64,000 bases of DNA from UBA2330 sp035443185 (GTDB taxonomy: Bacteria; Bacteroidota; Ignavibacteria; Tepidaquicellales; Tepidaquicellaceae), in NCBI GenBank assembly GCA_035443185.1, contig DAORRV010000001.1, positions 43,993-107,992 of the forward strand, read 5' to 3'. Under the pieces are notes generated by a model, which ran no database searches, had not been told where the DNA came from, and saw only the letters and a program-made list of their open reading frames with translations. Both the position numbers and the translations under genes were made by a program. This document shows, piece after piece, positions 8,549-17,066 of this stretch. The first letter of the stretch is position 1. Every line of letters starts with the position of its first letter.

Positions 8549-9259
8549 CTATTTCTGCATCTCTGCTTCCAGACTTATCTTATCTTTTGTAAAAATATCC
8601 GACATTTGATAATGCCATTTCAACTTTCTGCCATCCTGCTCAGTTGCATTTGTAGAGATTACATCATAAGGCATTTCGACTTCAAAATCAAAATCTCCCC
8701 CTTCAAACATCATAGCCATACTTAATTTCATCTTTTGTGCTAATGAATCATTATCACCAAGTTCTTCCGAGAGATCATCACCTTTCATTTCATATAAATA
8801 AAGAAATGTTACTTTTCCGTTATCTTCTTTAAATATTACATCTGTCTTATATTTATCATCATTCTCATTAATATAATTTAAAGACGATCCGATCTTTTTA
8901 ATATCATCGAATTCATAATCAATTGTAAATGTTTTTGATGAGTCAGAATTCATTACTGTATTTAGATCAATGACTTTTATGCCCTGTATTGAATCATACT
9001 TTTCAATTGTCTTATTTTCAAAAACTTCATCACTGTATAACGAATCTAGAAAACCCTGTCTTCGGGTTGAATCCATCAGCGATGTCATTGAAGCCATTAC
9101 GTCGTAAAATTCTTTTTTAAAAGTAAGATTCAGGATCTCAGATCCGGTGCCGTCAGAATTTACTTTAATGTTCCTGCTGATTGAGATACAAGATGAAAAC
9201 ACAGTTGAAAACAAAATCAAAGTGATCAATGTAAACAGTAAGTTACTTTTTCCCATCAA
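8549..9259 (-). CDS. Lipoprotein of unknown function
   Basis: The 236-residue protein has a signal peptide with a clear lipobox (VFSSC). The mature part begins ISRNIKVNSDGTGSEILNLTF, a pattern seen in bacterial lipoproteins of LppM-like type, and continues with mixed alpha/beta sequence and acidic loops. I cannot assign a function. It is read in the same direction as the ccm run but separated from it by 170 bases, so it is probably an independent unit. A second ATG lies one codon after the first, so the exact start is uncertain by one residue. Confidence 0.6.
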   Translation of the reverse strand: MMGKSNLLFTLITLILFSTVFSSCISISRNIKVNSDGTGSEILNLTFKKEFYDVMASMTSLMDSTRRQGFLDSLYSDEVFENKTIEKYDSIQGIKVIDLNTVMNSDSSKTFTIDYEFDDIKKIGSSLNYINENDDKYKTDVIFKEDNGKVTFLYLYEMKGDDLSEELGDNDSLAQKMKLSMAMMFEGGDFDFEVEMPYDVISTNATEQDGRKLKWHYQMSDIFTKDKISLEAEMQK

Positions 9260-9440
9260 TTATTAATTTTAAATTAGTAGTAAATTTAACTAATTTAATT
9301 GCAAAATAAGAGATACTTTTTTGTAAAGATATGACTTTGGTCAGTATATTAGAATGAATTTGAAATTCACTGACTTTAATTTTACCAAATAAACTTTTTA
9401 ATCTAAATAGTGTTTAGTTTCCTTTCTTTCTCCCGATAAT

Positions 9441-11219
9441 ATGAAAAAATTGAAAATTATTATTCCTGTATTTGTGATTGTGTCTATTGCTGTAATATTC
9501 TGGACGATTGCAGGGCTTGCATTTATTTATTCGACTGTAGACAGAGATAAGATGTTTAAATATTATCAGATCATTTCGGCAAAATATTATGAGAATTTTG
9601 AAGAAGATTCATTGAATGAAGTTAATTCCGCTGTTATTAATTATCAGGATCTATATGATGTCAAAGCCTATTCACTTAAATTATCATTTGATATTCCCGA
9701 TAAAAAAATTTTCGGAATTATGAATATGAGATCTCTCTGTTTGTCAGATACTCTGAATTTTATTTATATAGACCTTAGTGATGATCTTAAAATAAATTCA
9801 ATTAAAATAAATGGTGATGAACTTTCAAAAAGCTCATACAAAAGGAATGATAATTTAATTGTTGCTGACAGCAGGGGATTGATTGATAAAGATGAAGAAT
9901 TCAGTGTCGAAATTAATTATGAAGGTAAACCAATAAACAAAGGCTTCGATTCTTTCAATATTAAAAATTTTGACAATGAACCTTCTATTTATACTTTAAG
10001 CGAACCTAATCACGCAAAGACCTGGTGGCCCTGTAAAGATGTATTAACTGATAAAGCTGATGTCGAAGTTATTATTACCGTCCCGAAAAAACTCACAGCA
10101 GTTTCAAACGGAAAGCTTGAGAATATTTTGACAGATGAAGCAGGAATGAAAACTTTTCACTGGAGATCGGCTTATCCTACAGCTACTTATCTGGTTTCAC
10201 TTGCGATCGGATATTATGACAGTTGGAATGATACTTATACTTCTGTTGACGGAAACATAAAAATGCCTGTCGAATATTATACATATCCATACTTAACAGA
10301 AAAAGCAAAGATCGACTGGAAAGAAACTCCTGAAATGTTAAGTTTCTTTTCTGAAAAATTCGGTGAGTATCCATTCATAAATGAAAAATACGGGATGGCT
10401 ACATTCGGCTGGGTCGGAGGTGCGATGGAGCATCAGACTATTTCAAGTATGGGATATACACTCGTTACCGGAAACGGGAAATATGAAGATGTTGTAGTTC
10501 ATGAACTTGTCCATCAATGGTATGGAGATGCTGTGACGCCGAAATCATGGAAGGACATCTGGCTGAATGAAGGTTTCGCCTCTTATGGAGAAGCTCTTTG
10601 GGTCGAACATAAAAATGGATTTGATGCATATAAAAATTTTATGAGAAAAAATGATTATTCGTTTTTTATGGGCACTCTTTATGATCCTGAGGGTTACATC
10701 TTCGGTCCTACAATATATAAAAAAGGAAGCTGGGTTCTACATATGCTTAGAGGTGTTACGGGAGATTCACTCTTCTTTGAAATTCTCAAAACTTATTATG
10801 AAAAATTCAAATATCAGAATGCTGATACTTATGATTTTCAAAAAGTATGTGAGGACATTACGGGAAATGACTTGAAATATTTTTTCAATCAATGGATATT
10901 TACCGGCACAGGGCGACCCGAATATAATTACTCATGGAATTTCGATCAGATAAATAAATCACAGGAAAACTCAAAAGAAAATTCAGAAACTTCATACAAA
11001 GTATCAATTAATTTAAATCAAACACAGGAAGATTTGGAAGTATATTCCATGCCAATAAAGATATTGTTTAAAACAAACTCAGGAGATGAAGAGATCATAG
11101 TTTTTAATGATAAAAGAAATCAGCAGATCGATCATACTTTAAAAGGTAAACCTATAGATGTTATTATAGATAATGATAACTGGGTTTTGAAAAAAATTAA
11201 AAAGGACGGTAACAATTAA
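9441..11219 (+). CDS. M1-family zinc aminopeptidase, membrane anchored
   Basis: The 592-residue protein has one N-terminal membrane segment (about residues 5-30). The M1 catalytic domain shows GGAMEH near residue 327, the position of the family's GxMEN exopeptidase motif with His replacing Asn. The zinc site HELVHQWYGD follows at about residue 352, with the downstream Glu in LNEGFASY. The family removes N-terminal residues from peptides. The catalytic domain is probably periplasmic. The next gene, a secreted subtilase, starts 43 bases downstream, so the two may be co-transcribed as a peptide-degrading pair. Confidence 0.88.
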   Translation: MKKLKIIIPVFVIVSIAVIFWTIAGLAFIYSTVDRDKMFKYYQIISAKYYENFEEDSLNEVNSAVINYQDLYDVKAYSLKLSFDIPDKKIFGIMNMRSLCLSDTLNFIYIDLSDDLKINSIKINGDELSKSSYKRNDNLIVADSRGLIDKDEEFSVEINYEGKPINKGFDSFNIKNFDNEPSIYTLSEPNHAKTWWPCKDVLTDKADVEVIITVPKKLTAVSNGKLENILTDEAGMKTFHWRSAYPTATYLVSLAIGYYDSWNDTYTSVDGNIKMPVEYYTYPYLTEKAKIDWKETPEMLSFFSEKFGEYPFINEKYGMATFGWVGGAMEHQTISSMGYTLVTGNGKYEDVVVHELVHQWYGDAVTPKSWKDIWLNEGFASYGEALWVEHKNGFDAYKNFMRKNDYSFFMGTLYDPEGYIFGPTIYKKGSWVLHMLRGVTGDSLFFEILKTYYEKFKYQNADTYDFQKVCEDITGNDLKYFFNQWIFTGTGRPEYNYSWNFDQINKSQENSKENSETSYKVSINLNQTQEDLEVYSMPIKILFKTNSGDEEIIVFNDKRNQQIDHTLKGKPIDVIIDNDNWVLKKIKKDGNN

Positions 11220-11262
11220 TTACAGCATTCTTAAATTCAAAAAAAGGTCATCTATCAATTAT

Positions 11263-14200
11263 ATGAATTCCGTAAAAATATTAACAACACTTTTTGTATT
11301 AGCTATTCTTTTCTGCAGCCATACAGTATTTTCACAAACAACTGTAATTATTAAATTCAAAGAAAACACACCTGCTTCAGTAATTTCAAACTTTAAAAAT
11401 AACAGACCCGAATCAGGCAATTCTACTGTGTCGAAACTTAGCAGGGACTTTGGTTTGAAAAAGTCAAAACCTGTTTTCAATGAAAGGGTTTTGCAAAATT
11501 TTGATAACAGGAATTTGTCGGATGCTATATCAAAAACAGGTCTCAACAGAATTTTTATTTCTGAAACTAATAATGAAAATCTTGATCTGCTACTGACTGC
11601 TGCTGGTAAAAATGAATTCATAGAATATATTCAGTTCAATAATGTTCTGAAAGTTGATGATATCCAAGGTCCTCCTGTTACACCAAATGATCCATATTAC
11701 TCTGATCAAAATTACCTCAATATGATTGGAATGAATAATGCATGGGATATTACTTTGGGAGATTCTAATATAGTCATTGGCGTAATTGATACCGGTCTGG
11801 ATTTTCTGCATCCGGATCTTCAGAACAGTTTTAAAATTAATTACGGTGAATACGGCAATGGCAAAGAATCAAACGGAATAGATGATGATAATAACGGATT
11901 CATTGATGACTGGAGAGGATGGGATTTTACAGACGAACCGTTGACAGGCGATCCGAGAAGAGGTGATTATCTTGACCCTGATAATGATCCGACTGATGAT
12001 AACAGTGTCTCACATGGTACTGCAGTAACAGGAATTATCAATGCAGGATTCAACAACATTACAGGTATTTCCTCTGTAGCACCCGGCTGTAAAGTAATGG
12101 TGCTTAGAGCTTTTGATGCTGAAGGTTACGGAGAAGAAGACGATGTTGCAAATGCAATTTTATACGGAGTTGCCAATGGTGTAAAAGTTTTCAATTTCAG
12201 TTTTGGAGATTATGTATTCAGTAATCTTTTAAAAGATGTAATTAGATTTGCATATTTACAGAATGTTCTGATTATTTGCTCAGCAGGAAATGACGGTACA
12301 GACAGACTTCATTACCCTTCAGCTTATGATGAAGTGGTTTCTGTCGGAGCTTCAGACAATTCAAATAATAAAGCAAGTTTTTCTTCTTACGGTGAGACAG
12401 TTGATATATTTGCACCGGGTTTTCAGAATTTAACTACAGTCCGTGTCGGCAAAGGCAGTTCGCAATACGGCGGTGATTATAATAAATTAAACGGCACTTC
12501 ATTTGCAGCGCCGATCGTTGCAGGGATTTCCGGAATGCTTCTTTCAAAAAATCCTTCTCTTACTAATGAAGAGATAAGGGGTATTCTTGTTTCTACTACG
12601 GCTATGCTGCAAGGACAAAATTCATGGGATCATGTCAGATCTTCGGGAAGGGTCGATGCGTTGAATGCTCTTCAGAATTTTAATAATCCGACCATTTCAA
12701 GAATCCACACGCCGTCTCAGGATTATACTTTTGAGAATGATACTGTTACAGTCAGTGTCTCTGCTGCATCAAATTTATTTTTATCATACTCACTATATTA
12801 TGCAAAAGGACAGAGACCTTCGGAATGGATTCCGCTACTTTCAAATCAGACTTCTCAGGTTCTCGGAGATACAGTCTTAAAGTGGAATACAGCCGGACTT
12901 CAGGATACGTCATATACTTTGCGACTTGCTATAAATAGTAATTCAGGCAGGACTATTGAACACCGCATGATAATTTTTAAGGATAAGAATCCACCAATGT
13001 TTACCGATATTCAGTTTGGAAATCTGATTGATAAGAATAATTTTTCTCAATTGATTTTATTTGCTACAAATAAACGTACGCTCGGCAAAATTTATTATAA
13101 ACGAAAAGGTTCAAGTGAACCGTATATTTCAGTTCTTGCAGACATCGGCACTCCGAATATAGGCTTTGTAACCAATGCACATTTCGGACTCCTAAACGGA
13201 AATAACCTTGCTCCGAATACGGAATATGAATTTTATGTTGAAGCCATTTCTCTAAACGGCAAGTCTGCAACATTTAGTGATACGGCATTTTATTTTTATA
13301 CACAGCCGTCTATAAATAATTACGGATTTAATAACAAAAATTATAAACTTGGAAATTCACAGTTTGCAAGGACGGTAACTGACATAAATGGAAACGGTCT
13401 TAATGATCTTCTTGTAAATGATATTAATAATAATCTTAAGCTGAATGTATATGAATTCAGTAATGGTAATTTTCAGAAGATCTCGAATGACAACTGGGGA
13501 GATTTTAAGATCGCGAGAGATATTGCAGATGTTGACGGAGACGGTAAACTTGAGATACTTGCTTCGAGCGACAGAAACGGATTTCTCTATGAAGCTCCAA
13601 ATCAGAATGCCATACCTACTGACCTTGTCTGGAGTGATCAGGGAAACGGAAACTTCTGGTCGTCAATGATCGCTGATACTGACAGTGACGGTAAAAATGA
13701 ATTACTTGGATTTGGTAACAGCGGACTCAGAATTCTTGAATCAACATCCGGTAATAATTTTAATCAGACTGCAAATCTTAACTTCTATGGTACAGATTCT
13801 ATCACAAACTCCCAGGTTGTACTTGTTGAAGATTTTGATAATGATGGGAAAAAAGATATAATGTTTTCAAATATATTTTACAGCCCTTCAAATCCAGGTA
13901 TCCCAATCACATGCGTTTCAGTTTATGAAAATGTTTCCGACAATAATTACCAAAGAGTTTTTATTGACAGTATATACAGATTTATAAAAGGTGAAAATAT
14001 TGTTTCAGGTGATTTTAACGGTGACGGTAAAAAAGATTTTGCGCTCGGTGTGACCAGTCAGAATTCTGACTTTATACAATATTACAGTCTATACTCATAT
14101 ACTTCTGCGGGGGATAATCAGTATGAACTCCTGGACATTACGGATATTTATAATTATAAAGATTATACAAAAACATCTACTTTATCTGCTGATATAGACA

Positions 14201-15591
14201 ATGACAACAGAGATGAAGTGATTGTAAATGTCGGGACTTTATTTTACATTTTGAAATTCAACACGACACTTCAAAGATTTATGCCTGATTATTACAGAGA
14301 AGGAATGAATTCATTTAATCAGATAGCATTTGATTTCGATGGTGACGGTGTAAAAGAGATCGGTGCAAATACTGTTGATGACTCCCTTATTTTCTTTGAA
14401 AAAGATATTGCTTTTACAGGACCGGCGACACCTCTGAATCTCAAAGGTCATAGTATTGATTCCAACTCAGTGGAGCTTACATTTGAACCTGTCTCCGGTG
14501 CTGAAAGATATAAGGTTTACAAAAGTGATTCGACAATGAATTTTTCTTTGTATGATTCTGTGGTTACTAATTTATTTATCGATCTGATTATTTTAAACAG
14601 GAAAAATTATTATTATAAAATATCTTCAGTAGATGAGCAAAATTCTGTTAAAGAAAGTATGTTAACGGATCCTGTGAAAGTATATGTTCATAATAAATCA
14701 CAACTGCTTTCAGCGGAATATCAAAACGGCGGTTTTCTTGTACTAAAATATTCAGAAAGAATTCCAACGCTGATTCCAAATCTGAGTTCATTTGTGATTT
14801 CGGGAAATTCTGCTGTACCTTTTAATCCAAAGAATATTACAGCAAAAAGTAATTATGAATATTTCCTGACAATGAACAGCATTCCTGAAAATGGAAACTA
14901 TAATGTAAAAGCTTTAGTGCTTACAGATTATTACGGCTCGCCTGTCGATACGAATACGAAAAGCTTTACAGTACTGGAAACAGATTCTATAAAATTTTAT
15001 TTATCCAAACTCGAGTTAATTGGTGAATACAGATTAACTGCTGAATTTAATATGGAAGTCGATTCTGTAAGTGGGAGGAATACATCGAATTATAAATTTC
15101 AGCCTTTGAATATTTCAGTGAGTTCTGTAACAATTGATAATGCAGACAGAAAAAAAGTTTATATTGACTTAGAGAAAAATTCAGTTATAGGTGCAACAGG
15201 AAAAAATTATATCATGAATGTAAAAAATGTATATTCATCTGGAGGTATAAAGATAGTTGACGGAGCGGGAAGCAGTCTGGGTCTTATTTTTAACAAAGAA
15301 AACCTGAATGAAATGTATGTATATCCAAATCCATACAGTGTCAGCACGGGTCAGGATTATATTACGTTTGCCAATATCACAAGAAATGCCAGTATCGATA
15401 TTTATGATCTGAAAGGAAAATTTATTTTAACAATAGCAGAAGCAGACGGCAACGGCGGAGTGGAGTGGGATTTAATGGATAGTGGTGGAAATGCAGTACC
15501 AACCGGTATTTACATTTATGTTGCATCCGGAAAAAATTCCGACGGTCAGGATGTTGAAGAATTTACAGGTAAGTTTGCAGTAGTAAAGTAA
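11263..15591 (+). CDS. Secreted S8 subtilisin-like protease with VCBS repeats and T9SS sorting domain
   Basis: The 1442-residue protein has a signal peptide (to about VFSQ, residue 25). The subtilase domain has the full triad: Asp in VIDTGLD (about 176), His in SHGTAVTG (about 251) and Ser in GTSFAAP (about 413). The middle holds seven Ca-binding VCBS/FG-GAP-like units (DINGNGLND, DVDGDGKLE, DTDSDGKNE, DFDNDGKKD, DFNGDGKKD, DIDNDNRDE, DFDGDGVKE) and fibronectin-like segments. The C-terminus is a type A T9SS sorting domain (YVYPNPYS ... GIYIYVASG ... GKFAVVK). It should be exported by the Sec system and then displayed or released through T9SS. A strong terminator follows. Confidence 0.93.
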   Translation: MNSVKILTTLFVLAILFCSHTVFSQTTVIIKFKENTPASVISNFKNNRPESGNSTVSKLSRDFGLKKSKPVFNERVLQNFDNRNLSDAISKTGLNRIFISETNNENLDLLLTAAGKNEFIEYIQFNNVLKVDDIQGPPVTPNDPYYSDQNYLNMIGMNNAWDITLGDSNIVIGVIDTGLDFLHPDLQNSFKINYGEYGNGKESNGIDDDNNGFIDDWRGWDFTDEPLTGDPRRGDYLDPDNDPTDDNSVSHGTAVTGIINAGFNNITGISSVAPGCKVMVLRAFDAEGYGEEDDVANAILYGVANGVKVFNFSFGDYVFSNLLKDVIRFAYLQNVLIICSAGNDGTDRLHYPSAYDEVVSVGASDNSNNKASFSSYGETVDIFAPGFQNLTTVRVGKGSSQYGGDYNKLNGTSFAAPIVAGISGMLLSKNPSLTNEEIRGILVSTTAMLQGQNSWDHVRSSGRVDALNALQNFNNPTISRIHTPSQDYTFENDTVTVSVSAASNLFLSYSLYYAKGQRPSEWIPLLSNQTSQVLGDTVLKWNTAGLQDTSYTLRLAINSNSGRTIEHRMIIFKDKNPPMFTDIQFGNLIDKNNFSQLILFATNKRTLGKIYYKRKGSSEPYISVLADIGTPNIGFVTNAHFGLLNGNNLAPNTEYEFYVEAISLNGKSATFSDTAFYFYTQPSINNYGFNNKNYKLGNSQFARTVTDINGNGLNDLLVNDINNNLKLNVYEFSNGNFQKISNDNWGDFKIARDIADVDGDGKLEILASSDRNGFLYEAPNQNAIPTDLVWSDQGNGNFWSSMIADTDSDGKNELLGFGNSGLRILESTSGNNFNQTANLNFYGTDSITNSQVVLVEDFDNDGKKDIMFSNIFYSPSNPGIPITCVSVYENVSDNNYQRVFIDSIYRFIKGENIVSGDFNGDGKKDFALGVTSQNSDFIQYYSLYSYTSAGDNQYELLDITDIYNYKDYTKTSTLSADIDNDNRDEVIVNVGTLFYILKFNTTLQRFMPDYYREGMNSFNQIAFDFDGDGVKEIGANTVDDSLIFFEKDIAFTGPATPLNLKGHSIDSNSVELTFEPVSGAERYKVYKSDSTMNFSLYDSVVTNLFIDLIILNRKNYYYKISSVDEQNSVKESMLTDPVKVYVHNKSQLLSAEYQNGGFLVLKYSERIPTLIPNLSSFVISGNSAVPFNPKNITAKSNYEYFLTMNSIPENGNYNVKALVLTDYYGSPVDTNTKSFTVLETDSIKFYLSKLELIGEYRLTAEFNMEVDSVSGRNTSNYKFQPLNISVSSVTIDNADRKKVYIDLEKNSVIGATGKNYIMNVKNVYSSGGIKIVDGAGSSLGLIFNKENLNEMYVYPNPYSVSTGQDYITFANITRNASIDIYDLKGKFILTIAEADGNGGVEWDLMDSGGNAVPTGIYIYVASGKNSDGQDVEEFTGKFAVVK

Positions 15592-15609
15592 ATTTTTGTT
15601 GAGCATAAA

Positions 15610-15635
15610 AAAAGGCGGCATGACAGCCGCCTTTT
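15610..15635. terminator. Bidirectional rho-independent terminator
   Basis: GGCGGC (15614-15619) pairs with GCCGCC (15626-15631) around a 6-base loop. The A-run before and T-run after let it work for both the subtilase gene (plus) and the HU gene (minus), which converge here. Confidence 0.9.
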
Positions 15636-15654
15636 CTATTAATACTAATTATAA

Positions 15655-15927
15655 TTATTTTACGTGATCTGCAAGAGTCTTTCCTGCTTTGAATTTTGCA
15701 ACTTTTTTTGCAGCAATTTTAATCTCTTTTCCAGTCTGGGGGTTTCTTCCTAATCTTGCTTTTCTTTTTGAAATTGAGAAAGTTCCGAATCCTACAAGTG
15801 AAAGCTTACCACCTTTTTTTAACGTCTTTTTTACACCGTCAATTATTGATTCTAAAGCTGCTCTTGCCTGAACTTTTGTGATCTCTGCATCTCCTGCCAT
15901 TTTGGTAACCAGTTCTTCTTTTGTCAT
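15655..15927 (-). CDS. DNA-binding protein HU/IHF family
   Basis: The 90-residue protein has the full HU fold: helical N-terminus (MTKEELVTKMAGDAEITKVQ), the GFGTFSISKRKAR beta segment, then GRNPQTGKEI on the DNA-binding arm and KVAKFKAGKTL at the C-terminus. HU bends and compacts the nucleoid. The length is exactly that of the family. A near-perfect Bacteroidota promoter lies upstream, and a bidirectional terminator follows the stop. Confidence 0.95.
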   Translation of the reverse strand: MTKEELVTKMAGDAEITKVQARAALESIIDGVKKTLKKGGKLSLVGFGTFSISKRKARLGRNPQTGKEIKIAAKKVAKFKAGKTLADHVK

Positions 15928-15963
15928 GTTATTTATTGTTTGATTTTGAAAAAATAATTATAA

Positions 15964-15994
15964 CAAAAATAACATTGATTTATTTAAAAATCAA
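15964..15994 (-). promoter_or_regulatory. Bacteroidota-type promoter of the HU gene
   Basis: On the minus strand TTG (15992-15994) is followed by a 20-base spacer and TATTTTTG (15964-15971), which matches the TAnnTTTG -7 element exactly. The -33 region lies inside an inverted repeat (TTGATTT...AAATCAA), a possible regulator or IHF/HU site. Confidence 0.75.
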
Positions 15995-16087
15995 TCTTTA
16001 ATTAATAATACCATTTTTTCAGGGTTTAACGCATTACTAAAAACAAATTTACATTATTTCTTATTAAAATTATTATTCGAACTCTAA

Positions 16088-16267
16088 CTATACATTTTTA
16101 CATTTATCTGATTTCAATTCCAATATTGTTCCTTCAAAGTCTATTTCAATTGCACTATTTAAATGGTTTTTGATATTTCTGTCATAATCTCCGTTGATTG
16201 GAAGAAGTTTATCAAAGACATTTTTGCAGTAGAATGCTTTATTGTCTATTCCGGGTGTGATAAAGTT
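16088..16267 (-). pseudogene. C-terminal remnant of an unidentified gene
   Basis: The minus strand is open for 59 codons from just after a TAA (16268-16270) to a TAG (16088-16090). It reads as plausible protein (ITPGIDNKAFYCKNVFDKLL, later EIDFEGTILELKSDKC). There is no start codon near the beginning and no promoter. It is the only coding-like stretch in the 400 bases between HU and the first tRNA gene. I read it as the tail of a decayed gene. The family is not recognised, and chance openness is possible in such AT-rich DNA. Confidence 0.35.
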
Positions 16268-16327
16268 TTAGAGTAAAAAAGGTGAAATTTTTTGAAGAAA
16301 AATTGAAATGAAGTAGTTTTATAAATG

Positions 16328-16414
16328 CGGAGAAGGAGGGATTCGAACCCTCGATAGAGTTACCCCTACAACAGTTTTCGAGACTGCCGCATTCAACCGC
16401 TCTGCCACCTCTCC
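16328..16414 (-). tRNA. tRNA-Ser (anticodon CGA)
   Basis: The minus strand folds as a class II tRNA of 87 bases: acceptor GGAGAGG with CTTCTCC, TTCGAAT in the T arm, a long variable arm, and anticodon loop CTCGAAA giving CGA, which reads UCG. The discriminator base is G. The 3' CCA is not encoded, as the following bases are CAT. Confidence 0.93.
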
Positions 16415-16415
16415 A

Positions 16416-16468
16416 ATATTAAATTCTAAATTTTAAATATTAAATTCTAAATTTTAAATATTAAATTA
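16416..16468. repeat. AT-rich 21-base tandem repeat
   Basis: The 21-base unit ATATTAAATTCTAAATTTTAA occurs twice (16416-16436 and 16437-16457), followed by a partial third copy. It begins two bases after the 5' end of the tRNA-Ser(CGA) gene, in its upstream region. Confidence 0.8.
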
Positions 16469-16628
16469 TTATAAATTAGAAAATACTTTATTCCTGATGT
16501 TAAGTTTTTGTTTGATTTCCTTTGAAAATATTAAATTGTTTTGAACAAACAATATTGTGTGAGGGATATTGAAAAATCATTTTTTATCCTTTAAAAATTG
16601 CATTAAAGTAAAGTATTAAATTTAACAG

Positions 16629-16715
16629 CAGAGAGTGCGGGATTCGAACCCGCGAAGACCTTGCGACCTTACACACTTTCCAGGCGTGCTCCTTCAACCA
16701 CTCGGACAACTCTCT
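16629..16715 (-). tRNA. tRNA-Ser (anticodon GGA)
   Basis: The minus strand folds as a class II tRNA of 87 bases: acceptor AGAGAGT with ACTCTCT, a long variable arm, GGTTCGAATCC in the T arm, and anticodon loop CTGGAAA giving GGA, which reads UCC and UCU. No CCA is encoded. It lies about 215 bases upstream of the other tRNA-Ser gene in the same direction. Confidence 0.93.
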
Positions 16716-17006
16716 ATAAATTTCAATTGCAAATATAAACCTTTGAAATCTCAAATTCTTTATAAAAATAATTATCTTTATAAATTAAACATAAATTCAA
16801 AAAATTTGCTGTATCAAAAGTTTTTATAATCATACGTTTCAATTACCGGAATTATATATAAATTTTGTTTTTTCCTGTCTATTTTTTTGATAAATGTAAT
16901 GATTCCAAAAACATTATTTTCTAAGGAAAACAATGAAAACACGTTATATTTGGACTAAATCAGTAAGTAGATTCCTTTTTACTGGTGATTTTTGGTGAAA
17001 TAATTC
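16716..17006. other. Intergenic AT-rich stretch
   Basis: About 290 bases between the tRNA-Ser gene and the promoter of the M23 gene. I see no conserved gene. A 21-codon ORF (16935-17000) has a passable ribosome site but no recognisable content, so I do not call it. Confidence 0.5.
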
Positions 17007-17038
17007 TTTGGAAAATATACCAGACAGTATTAATTTTG
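17007..17038 (+). promoter_or_regulatory. Bacteroidota-type promoter of the M23 peptidase gene
   Basis: TTTG (17007-17010), a 20-base spacer, then TAATTTTG (17031-17038): an exact match to the TTTG / TAnnTTTG consensus. The start codon is at 17067, leaving a short leader of about 20 bases. Confidence 0.8.
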
Positions 17039-17066
17039 TGAAGTTTATTAATTAAAATCATTTATC

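Noticed and set aside
11259..11621. Long antisense ORFs opposite the subtilase and other large genes
   Set aside because: They mirror the codon pattern of real genes on the other strand and have no start context, homology pattern or spacing of their own.
16935..17000. A 21-codon ORF (MKTRYIWTKSVSRF...) upstream of the M23 promoter
   Set aside because: It has no recognisable content and ends just before a promoter that serves the next gene. No support beyond a passable ribosome site.
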